Source: Calothrix sp. NIES-2098 (GTDB taxonomy: Bacteria > Cyanobacteriota > Cyanobacteriia > Cyanobacteriales > Nostocaceae). From it: DNA of 64,000 bases. Where the stretch lies: NCBI GenBank assembly GCA_002368175.1, contig AP018172.1, forward strand, positions 6,079,001 to 6,143,000, given 5' to 3'. The translations under genes and the position numbers were made by a program. The notes under the pieces were generated by a model. It had not been told where the DNA came from and did not search any database. It worked only from the letters and a program-made list of their open reading frames with translations. Shown here piece by piece: positions 1-6,798 of the stretch; position 1 is the stretch's first letter, and every line of letters begins with the position of its first letter.

Positions 1-1238
1 TGTTCCAGCAGCTTGAGGCGTGGTTAGCAGAAATAACTGGCTTTGCGGGAATTTCTCTCCAACCAAATGCTGGTTCTCAAGGTGAATACGCCGGACTTTT
101 AGTGATTCATCAATATCACGAAAGCCGAGGAGAAGGACATCGCAATGTCTGTTTGATTCCGACTTCAGCACACGGAACTAACCCAGCTAGTGCGGTGATG
201 TGTGGGATGAAGGTTGTAGCAGTTGCTTGTGACTCCCAAGGTAATGTTGACCTGGATGACCTCAAGGCGAAAGCGGAAAAACATAGTCATGAACTCGCCG
301 CTTTGATGGTGACATATCCCTCAACTCATGGCGTTTTTGAGGAAGCCATACAAGAAATCTGTGCTGTAGTTCATGAACACGGCGGACAAGTTTACATGGA
401 TGGGGCGAATATGAACGCCCAAGTCGGGATTTGTCGTCCCGGAGATATTGGTGCGGATGTCTGCCATTTAAACCTACACAAAACTTTCTGTATCCCTCAT
501 GGTGGTGGCGGCCCTGGTATGGGGCCAATTGGCGTGGCTTCCCATCTCGTACCATTTCTCCCCGGACACCCAATAGTCAAAACAGGAGGTACGCTTGGGG
601 CGGTAGCTGCTGCGCCTTGGGGTAGTGCTAGCATCCTGGTAATTTCTTGGATGTACATTGCCATGATGGGTGCAGCTGGTTTGACACAAGCAACTAAAGT
701 GGCAATTCTCAACGCTAACTATATTGCCAAGCGACTTGAGCAGTATTATCCCGTTTTGTATCAAGGGAAAAATGGTCTAGTTGCCCATGAATGCATTTTA
801 GATTTGCGATCGCTCAAAAAATCTGCGGGTATCGAAATTGATGATGTTGCCAAACGGCTGATGGATTACGGCTTTCATGCGCCCACTGTCTCCTGGCCTG
901 TAGCAGGTACAATCATGGTGGAACCAACAGAAAGCGAATCTAAAGAAGAATTAGATCGTTTCTGTGAGGCTTTGATTGCTATTCGCCAAGAAATTGCCGA
1001 AATTGAATTAGGTAAGGTGGATGCACAAGATAATCTCTTGAAAAATGCCCCCCATACTGCCGAAAGCCTCATTACTGGTGAATGGACTCATCCCTATTCT
1101 CGCGAACAAGCAGCTTACCCCGCACCTTGGACTCGCGAACATAAATTCTGGCCTGCTGTGGGTCGTATTGATGCTGCTTTTGGCGACAGGAATTTTGTTT
1201 GTTCTTGTCTTCCAATGGAAGCTTATTCACAGCAATAG
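1..1238 (+). CDS. gcvP: Glycine dehydrogenase (decarboxylating), P protein, C-terminal part
   Basis: P protein of the glycine cleavage system. It decarboxylates glycine with pyridoxal phosphate and passes the aminomethyl group to the lipoyl H protein; in cyanobacteria this serves photorespiratory glycine and one-carbon supply. The frame is open from base 3, so the gene enters from the left and roughly the last 410 residues are present of about 970 usual. Visible are the family block SAHGTNPASA, the PLP-lysine motif LNLHKTF (Lys codon at 480-482) and the glycine-rich GGGGPGMGPIGV that follows it. The C-terminus (FGDRNFVCSC) is typical. A hairpin terminator follows directly. Identity is secure; only the N-terminal half is missing because of the window edge. 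Confidence 0.97.
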   Translation, partial: FQQLEAWLAEITGFAGISLQPNAGSQGEYAGLLVIHQYHESRGEGHRNVCLIPTSAHGTNPASAVMCGMKVVAVACDSQGNVDLDDLKAKAEKHSHELAALMVTYPSTHGVFEEAIQEICAVVHEHGGQVYMDGANMNAQVGICRPGDIGADVCHLNLHKTFCIPHGGGGPGMGPIGVASHLVPFLPGHPIVKTGGTLGAVAAAPWGSASILVISWMYIAMMGAAGLTQATKVAILNANYIAKRLEQYYPVLYQGKNGLVAHECILDLRSLKKSAGIEIDDVAKRLMDYGFHAPTVSWPVAGTIMVEPTESESKEELDRFCEALIAIRQEIAEIELGKVDAQDNLLKNAPHTAESLITGEWTHPYSREQAAYPAPWTREHKFWPAVGRIDAAFGDRNFVCSCLPMEAYSQQ

Positions 1239-1265
1239 GTAGCAATAAAAAATAACTCTTGAAAT

Positions 1266-1304
1266 ATCACGCAAAGTCTTTATGTCTTTGCGTGATTTTA
1301 TTTA
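1266..1304 (+). terminator. Rho-independent terminator after gcvP
   Basis: An 11-bp perfect stem (ATCACGCAAAG / CTTTGCGTGAT, arms 1266-1276 and 1286-1296) with a 9-nt loop is followed by TTTATTTATT, 28 bases after the gcvP stop. The arm sequence also resembles a common cyanobacterial intergenic repeat, so it may be a repeat recruited as a terminator. Confidence 0.8.
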
Positions 1305-1466
1305 TTAAATTAGCAAGGGAAACGAACTTAACAGAAGCGATCGCAAAATCTCCCACTAATATCAATTCTCCAAAATAAAACTACACATAGACAGCAGGGT
1401 GCAGGGGAGAATTATCTGTAGCTGGGATGTAGAGAAATTGTATAAAAGCAAATCTATAGTCATTTT

Positions 1467-1665
1467 GAGGTACTTCAAAGTCATGTTGCAGTACTTCAAA
1501 GTCGTGTTGAAGTACCTCAAATTCGTATTGGAGTACTTCAAATTCGTATTGGAGTACTTGAAAGTCATGTTGAGGTACTTCAAATTCGTGTTGAGGTACT
1601 TGAAAGTCATGTTGAGGTACTTCAAAGTCATATTGGAGTACCTCAAATTCGTGTTGAGGTACTTA
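1467..1665. repeat. 21-bp tandem repeat array, 9 units plus a partial one
   Basis: Nine consecutive 21-bp units starting at 1467 follow the pattern GWRGTACYTSAAAKTCRTRTT, and a tenth is cut off after 10 bases. Units differ at a few fixed positions (AAAGTCATG versus AAATTCGTG/GTA). Because 21 is a multiple of three, reading frames stay open on both strands (heptads such as YFKVMLR forward and MTFKYLN reverse), but no ribosome site or non-repeat domain supports a protein. The array ends 6 bases beyond the stop codon of the minus-strand glycosylase gene. Confidence 0.9.
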
Positions 1666-1671
1666 TCGCAA

Positions 1672-2388
1672 TTAATTTTGTTGGGCTACAAAATGAGTTT
1701 GTGTTTGGATATAATTGCACTTTGCTGAAAGAGGACAATTATTACAAAGCGGATTTTTTGCCCTGCAAACCATCGCTCCAAAATCTAGCAAGGTTAAATT
1801 CCACTTGCCAACTTCCTTATTGGGAGCAATTATTTCTGCTGCACTCCAGAGAATTTTACAGCGCGATTTAACCCTTGCTCCTTGCAAGCTAAAGAAGCGT
1901 TCGATGATGCGAGCTACGTTAGTATCGAGTACTGCTAGCGGTTGATTGAAGGCTTGAGAACAGATAGAACGAGCCGTATATTTACCAATTCCAGGTAATT
2001 CAAGTAAGTGCTTTTCTGAATCAGGGATTTTTCCTCCATACTTCTCTAAAATTATGCGATCGCACTGATACAATCTTTCTGCTCGGAAGTAAAGGCCTAA
2101 AGGCTCAAGCAGTTCGCTCAATTCATCAATGCTAGCCTGGGCTAAGTTTTCGAGCGTAGGATATTTAAATAGAAATTCATTATAGATAGGAACAACCATA
2201 ACTGCATCTGTTTTTTGCAGCAAATATTCTGCGATGAGAATGGCATAAGGATCGCAAGTATTGCGCCAAGGAAAATCGCGTAAATTTTGAGTTCCCCATA
2301 TCAAGAGATGCTGACGAAACCATTTAATTTTTAATGGGTTCAGACTAGATGTTATGTTTTCTTGAGACTCTTTAGTTGAACCCTTCAC
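1672..2388 (-). CDS. HhH-GPD DNA glycosylase of the MutY/Mig.Mth type with a 4Fe-4S cluster
   Basis: A 238-residue base-excision repair glycosylase. In order: the N-terminal FPWR...DPYAILIAEYLLQKT block with the MutY-type Glu, the helix-hairpin-helix LPGIGKYTA (about residues 130-138), the catalytic Asp in VLDTNVARI, and a C-terminal cluster CRAKNPLCNNCPLSAKC (C-X6-C-X2-C-X5-C) that binds 4Fe-4S. It lacks the C-terminal NUDIX-like domain by which full-length MutY reads 8-oxoG. Its length and the LLDFGAMVC block look more like the short T/G-mismatch glycosylases (Mig.Mth) that accompany cytosine methylation. It overlaps the upstream reductase gene by 4 bp (ATGA), so the two are probably co-translated. 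The family is certain; substrate (A/G or T/G) is not settled. Confidence 0.85.
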   Translation of the reverse strand: MKGSTKESQENITSSLNPLKIKWFRQHLLIWGTQNLRDFPWRNTCDPYAILIAEYLLQKTDAVMVVPIYNEFLFKYPTLENLAQASIDELSELLEPLGLYFRAERLYQCDRIILEKYGGKIPDSEKHLLELPGIGKYTARSICSQAFNQPLAVLDTNVARIIERFFSLQGARVKSRCKILWSAAEIIAPNKEVGKWNLTLLDFGAMVCRAKNPLCNNCPLSAKCNYIQTQTHFVAQQN

Positions 2389-3260
2389 GATGATTTTCTC
2401 AATTCGGCTAGTTCTTCTTTTAAAGACAAAGGTTGATATCCTAACGCAAAGGCTTTGGAACTATCCAAAGATACATCTGCTGGTCTAGGCGCTGCCATTT
2501 TTACATCTTGTTGTCGGCAACCTTGAAGTTTAGCGTCAGGAACTTGAAATACCTCTACTAATAACTTACCAAAATCGTAGCGCGAAATTCTTTCTTTACC
2601 ACCTAAGTGAATTAATCCTTGCACTTTATCTAAGGCTAGTAACAGTCCTTTAGCCGCAGTTGTACCGCTTGCTGGTGTGCGGAATTCATCTATAAATAAA
2701 TTTAGTTCTTTTCCGGCTTGTAAGGTTTCAATAAATGGCTGGATAAAACTTTTAGCGGTAGGTGTAGCTATCCCAAACATTAATGGCATCCGACAGATTG
2801 CGGTATTAGGATATCGTTCTAACATACCTGCTTCAGCTTTAACTTTTTGCTCGCCATAAATACTTACAGGACACACTGCATCTGTTTCTTTATAGGGAGA
2901 ATTTAAGCCATCAAATACTAAGTCAGATGATGTAAACGCGCAAGGAATTGCACGCTCGGCACAGAGTCCGGCTATATTACAGGATGCTGTGACGTTAATT
3001 GTGTAGGATTCTTGGGGATGAGTTTGGCAAAAGTTAGGTTGAGAATGAGCAGCCGTATGAATAACTGCTGTGGGATTAATTTGATTAAATATATGTTTTA
3101 ATTCTTGATAATCTGTCAAGTTGACTTTTATCAAATTCACTTCGGGTATTTCTAGAGAATGAGAAAGATAAGTGCCATAAATTTCCCATTCTGGTTTTGC
3201 TATTTGGCAAAGATGCCATCCTAAAAAACCACTTGCTCCTGTAATTAGTAATCTTTTCAT
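2385..3260 (-). CDS. NAD(P)-dependent sugar epimerase/reductase (RmlD-like extended SDR)
   Basis: A 291-residue extended short-chain dehydrogenase/reductase. The N-terminal Rossmann motif is LLITGASGFLGWHL (GxxGxxG). VIHTAAHSQPNFC and the active-site YGEQK (YxxxK) follow in family order. The overall plan is that of dTDP-4-dehydrorhamnose reductase, which reduces a keto-sugar nucleotide for cell-surface polysaccharide, but no neighbouring rml genes are present, so the substrate is unknown. It is upstream of and overlaps the DNA glycosylase by 4 bp, an unexpected functional pairing that may simply reflect compaction. Plain NAD-dependent epimerase is the alternative reading. Confidence 0.85.
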   Translation of the reverse strand: MKRLLITGASGFLGWHLCQIAKPEWEIYGTYLSHSLEIPEVNLIKVNLTDYQELKHIFNQINPTAVIHTAAHSQPNFCQTHPQESYTINVTASCNIAGLCAERAIPCAFTSSDLVFDGLNSPYKETDAVCPVSIYGEQKVKAEAGMLERYPNTAICRMPLMFGIATPTAKSFIQPFIETLQAGKELNLFIDEFRTPASGTTAAKGLLLALDKVQGLIHLGGKERISRYDFGKLLVEVFQVPDAKLQGCRQQDVKMAAPRPADVSLDSSKAFALGYQPLSLKEELAELRKSS

Positions 3261-3463
3261 ATATATTTAAAAATACTCTTTATCTAGATAAACTAGACAA
3301 TATATTATCGTGATATGGAATTTTTAAAGTATAAGTGTGACTTCTGTGCCTCTGTAGTCGATCAGTTATATTTTTTACCACAAAGCCACAGAGACAGAGA
3401 GGTAAGAGATTAAAAAGAATTTTTTGACGGAAATTTTGATCTGCCTTGAAAGAACTAGTTCTA

Positions 3464-4030
3464 CTAAATAGTTAACTCTCGCCAGGTTCTTTGACCAACT
3501 ATTCCATCTACGGTTATATTACGCCGATTTTGAAATGCTTTGACAGCCGCTTCTGTTAACGGGCCAAATGCTCCGTCAATTCGTAGCCCATAGCCATGAG
3601 AAACTAATAATCGTTGTAAGACTCTTACAACTACACCTGAGCTACCAAAACGTATAGTTGGCATAGAGCTATTAGAATTTTGGACTCTGGCTTTGGCTGT
3701 TAAACTATCTGCTATGACATACCCAGAATGATGCGATCGCTCTTTGTTGAGTTGTTTAACTAACTTTTCTTGATAAAATTCAGAGGATAAGGGCGTAGCA
3801 AAGGAAGTTCCATCTGTCTCCATAAATTCTGGCGGTGTAACTTGCGCAGTTGGAACTACATGAGCTAACTGAATTTGTATAAAATTTTGCTCGCTATTTT
3901 CTAGATGAAGCGGTTGCTGCTCCGGTAAATCGGCTAAAGATGGTTGTCCTGTTGTTAACACGCCTGTCATCAGCAGGCCAATTTCACTCATTATAGTTCT
4001 TTGTTCTAACACCGATATTTCATTTGACAC
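3464..4030 (-). CDS. Peptidoglycan-binding domain protein (longer paralogue)
   Basis: A 188-residue protein. The last 65 residues form a PG_binding_1 domain (MPTIRFGSSGVVVRVLQRLL ... VDGIVGQRTWREL), a three-helix fold that binds peptidoglycan. The first 120 residues are low-similarity linker with no clear signal peptide and no catalytic domain. The domain is a near paralogue of the one encoded at 4474-4833, so the pair looks like a local duplication, the second copy being shorter. It is probably a cell-wall anchoring or targeting factor; partner unknown. Confidence 0.8.
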   Translation of the reverse strand: MSNEISVLEQRTIMSEIGLLMTGVLTTGQPSLADLPEQQPLHLENSEQNFIQIQLAHVVPTAQVTPPEFMETDGTSFATPLSSEFYQEKLVKQLNKERSHHSGYVIADSLTAKARVQNSNSSMPTIRFGSSGVVVRVLQRLLVSHGYGLRIDGAFGPLTEAAVKAFQNRRNITVDGIVGQRTWRELTI

Positions 4031-4473
4031 GCTGAACTGCTTTTATTCCGGAATAATGCATAGGAATAAATAAAAAAATCGTGTAATAATTTGTCAGCAA
4101 AAAATTCTTATTATTTAGATACAAAATATGGTAAAGACATAAAATTTTTATGTCTCCAAGAGAGAAATAGATTTAACTATCAATGATAAATATTCATTAA
4201 TGAAGATGACAGATGTAGTCAGTTTTTACTCTTTTTCCGTCGAGAATTAATACGCATCATTTTCTATCGCTCAACATACAGTTACTTGATGGTTGATGCC
4301 TGGATTTTTACTTTTAGATAGAATATAACAGGTGCAGCAATAAAGATAATAAGAATTAAATAGCGATCGCAGTATATAAATTATCGTCAAGTACTTGTAT
4401 ATTTCACCTCTATTAATGTATTCGTTGAATTTTGGGGCGAACAAGATAGAGGATACATACTTAAACTTATGAC
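4031..4473. other. Gene-free AT-rich stretch
   Basis: About 440 bases between the two peptidoglycan-binding genes. I see no credible gene, RNA or terminator here. A minus-strand frame at 4271-4492 is AT-rich, overlaps the next gene and has no recognisable domain. Confidence 0.5.
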
Positions 4474-4833
4474 TTATGTTAATTCGCGCCAAGTGCGAGA
4501 ACCGACTACTCCATCTGCACTTAAATTTCGCTGGTTTTGAAAAGCTTTAACAGCAGTTTCAGTTAATGCACCAAAAACCCCATCAACTTTCACAGCATAG
4601 CGATTATTTAATAGCAACCTTTGTAACACTCTGACAGCATCACCTGAATCACCAAAACGTAGAGTTGGGAGACTGCGGTTAGCGGTAGCTGCGGTATTTA
4701 AAGGTTGTGCTCGATCTGGATGTGTTTCCATAATTCTCAGGTAATGTGGAATAAAATAGCGATCGCTCTCGATTAAAGTGTAAGCGATCGCTAATAAAGT
4801 TGCTGTTTGTTGGTAACTAACCGATGCCATCAA
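4474..4833 (-). CDS. Peptidoglycan-binding domain protein (shorter paralogue)
   Basis: A 119-residue protein ending in a PG_binding_1 domain (LPTLRFGDSGDAVRVLQRLL ... DGVVGSRTWREL). It matches the C-terminal domain of the product of 3464-4030 residue for residue over most of its length. The N-terminal 50 residues have no recognised domain. Its first 17 bases overlap the 3' end of the Ca2+/H+ antiporter gene, so it is probably translated from the same mRNA. Two adjacent ATG codons are possible starts. Confidence 0.8.
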   Translation of the reverse strand: MMASVSYQQTATLLAIAYTLIESDRYFIPHYLRIMETHPDRAQPLNTAATANRSLPTLRFGDSGDAVRVLQRLLLNNRYAVKVDGVFGALTETAVKAFQNQRNLSADGVVGSRTWRELT

Positions 4834-5908
4834 TGACTGGGTGGAAGTAGAAAGCTATGCCCAATACTGTATAAGCAGCTAATAATAACGTGCCTTCTAG
4901 CCAATTGGATTTACCATCAGAACTAATGCTGTTGGCAATCAACACAGCTACAGCAACAGCTACTAATTCAAAAGGTTGAAAATTTAAATCCATCGGTTGA
5001 CCGAATATCCAGCCTGCGATTACTAAAACAGGTGCAACAAATAAAGCAATCTGCATACTCGATCCCACAGCTACCGAAAGAGAAAGATCCATTTTATCTT
5101 TCATGGCTACGGTGACTGCTGTGGCGTGTTCCGCAGCGTTACCCACAATCGGGACAATTATTACCCCAGTAAATAATGCTGTCAAGCCTAATTGCGATGT
5201 AGCAACTTCCAAAGAATCAACTAGCATTTCCGACTCTAGAGCTACTAAGAGCGTACATATTAGCAGTACACCACTCCATAACCAGAGATTTGGTTTTTTA
5301 TGGGGAATTTCGTCTATCTCTGCTTCTACCATTCCCACTTCATATAAATAGGCGTGGGTTTTCATCGAAAATAGCAGCGTGAGTGCGTAAACCAAGATTA
5401 ATACTATGGCAACAGCAACAGAGAAATGTTGTAGAGTTGGTCTGCCAATCCCCTTGGAGGTAATATCCATTGCTGTAGGTAGCAAAATCGCGATTACCGC
5501 CAGATTCATAGCTGAAGCATTTACCCGCGCCACAATTGGCTGGAATGTCTGTTCTTTATGACGTAATCCTCCTAAAAGCATAGAAAGACCCATCACTAGG
5601 AGTAAATTACCGATAATCGATCCTGTGATACTGGCTTTAACTACATTCACTAGTCCAGCTTTCAGCGCCACTAAAGCAATAATTAATTCCGTAGCATTAC
5701 CAAAAGTGGCATTTAACAACCCCCCTAAGGAAGGGCCAACTACTACAGCAATTTCTTCTGTGGCTGTACCCATCCAAGCTGCTAAAGGCAAAATTGCTAA
5801 CCCAGCTGTAATGAAAACTATCAAGTCTCCCCACTCTAAAAAGTGAGCTGCTAAGGAAACTGGGATAAAAAGTAACAAAACGAGAAAAATAATGTTTTTA
5901 ACTGACAT
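4817..5908 (-). CDS. cax: Calcium/proton antiporter (CaCA family, Cax type)
   Basis: A 363-residue integral membrane protein with about 11 hydrophobic segments. It carries two inverted alpha repeats with the ion-binding glutamates: LLNATFGNATELIIALVAL (around residues 63-81) and VGNAAEHATAVTVAMKDKMD (around 255-274). These are diagnostic of cation/H+ exchangers that expel Ca2+ from the cytoplasm. Length fits bacterial Cax proteins. The peptidoglycan-binding gene overlaps its 3' end. Confidence 0.93.
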   Translation of the reverse strand: MSVKNIIFLVLLLFIPVSLAAHFLEWGDLIVFITAGLAILPLAAWMGTATEEIAVVVGPSLGGLLNATFGNATELIIALVALKAGLVNVVKASITGSIIGNLLLVMGLSMLLGGLRHKEQTFQPIVARVNASAMNLAVIAILLPTAMDITSKGIGRPTLQHFSVAVAIVLILVYALTLLFSMKTHAYLYEVGMVEAEIDEIPHKKPNLWLWSGVLLICTLLVALESEMLVDSLEVATSQLGLTALFTGVIIVPIVGNAAEHATAVTVAMKDKMDLSLSVAVGSSMQIALFVAPVLVIAGWIFGQPMDLNFQPFELVAVAVAVLIANSISSDGKSNWLEGTLLLAAYTVLGIAFYFHPVIDGIG

Positions 5909-6234
5909 TGGTCACTTTAAGTTGAGGGTATTTAGTCACAGATGTCTGTATAGTCTATACTCATCGGGAATATTGACTGTGACATCATGAAGCTGGAAGA
6001 AATCAGCCTCAGTTGTACAACCCTGGTTGAGGGCTGAAGTTCTTTCCCCAGTAGGAGAACTGCTTTGAACAAAAAGGTTAGCATCTGTGTAGCACTTATT
6101 ACTAATAGCTATGAAAAGCTGTGTTGATGGCAATTATGCTAAGATGCAGGTTTTGTTTTAGCAAGTGATTGGTAGTAGCTGCGATCGCATCTCAAATTGC
6201 GCTCGACATCAAACAATTGTTTCCTTTTGCTCAA

Positions 6235-6267
6235 AGGCTAACAAAGGAACCTGAGTTAGCCTTTTTA
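6235..6267 (+). terminator. Orphan Rho-independent terminator, possible end of a small RNA
   Basis: The arms AGGCTAAC (6235-6242) and GTTAGCCT (6255-6262) form a perfect 8-bp stem followed by TTTTATT. No open frame precedes it on the plus strand, while TATGCTAAGAT at about 6135-6145 resembles an extended -10 element. A small RNA of roughly 120 nt is possible. Confidence 0.55.
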
Positions 6268-6595
6268 TTGTGCCCAGACTTGTCATGATTCTTAGTCAAA
6301 ACTTTAAGAATGAAAAGACTGCTAAAGCACTTACTACATCGCCTTAACTATTGCTGGAGCGAACTTGTGGCTGACTTTAAATATCCTCAGGAAGTAGTTC
6401 CGAGATTTTACGGTTCCCATTTTCCAGCGAGATATGTAATGTAATATTGCGCATTGTGTGGACTTAGCAATGTTTCGTAGCAAAACTATGACTTGGGAGC
6501 GATATTTTACTGTAGAAATGCGGTTTAATATATTAAAAGACAATTAAATTTATTGGCGCTATTAACAGCATAAGCTCCCAATCAGGAGTTATTCG

Positions 6596-6640
6596 ATGGC
6601 TAATAATTTTGATGACTTTTGGGAAAGGTCTGTGCGATAA
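6596..6640 (+). CDS. Possible 14-residue micro-ORF
   Basis: ATG at 6596 is preceded by AGGAG with a 7-base spacer, and the frame reads MANNFDDFWERSVR then stop. The start region looks better than chance, but nothing else supports it. It may be a leader peptide or the remnant 5' end of a lost gene; the GH57 gene begins 158 bases later. Confidence 0.2.
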   Translation: MANNFDDFWERSVR

Positions 6641-6798
6641 CGCAGATTTCCCGCTATACTAAGACCGCTTTCGCAGAACTTTGGCTGTATACCTATAAGT
6701 TGTTATCGGTACGGATTTTGGATTCAAGCTCCTGAATAAAGGTTAACAGACCCATTTTTTGGCACAACTACAAGTTTTTTTGATTTGGATAAATATAC

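Larger units (their letters stand above)
5909..6798. other. 890-bp intergenic region with a terminator and a micro-ORF
   Basis: No conventional gene is visible. It contains a plus-strand hairpin terminator at 6235-6267 with no gene ahead of it, and a 14-codon frame with a good ribosome binding site at 6596-6640. Two minus-strand frames (5936-6133 and 6334-6543) show no domain or clear start. Confidence 0.5.

Noticed and set aside
4271..4492. 73-codon minus-strand frame
   Set aside because: AT-rich composition with many Tyr, Ile and Ser, overlap with a real gene and no domain.
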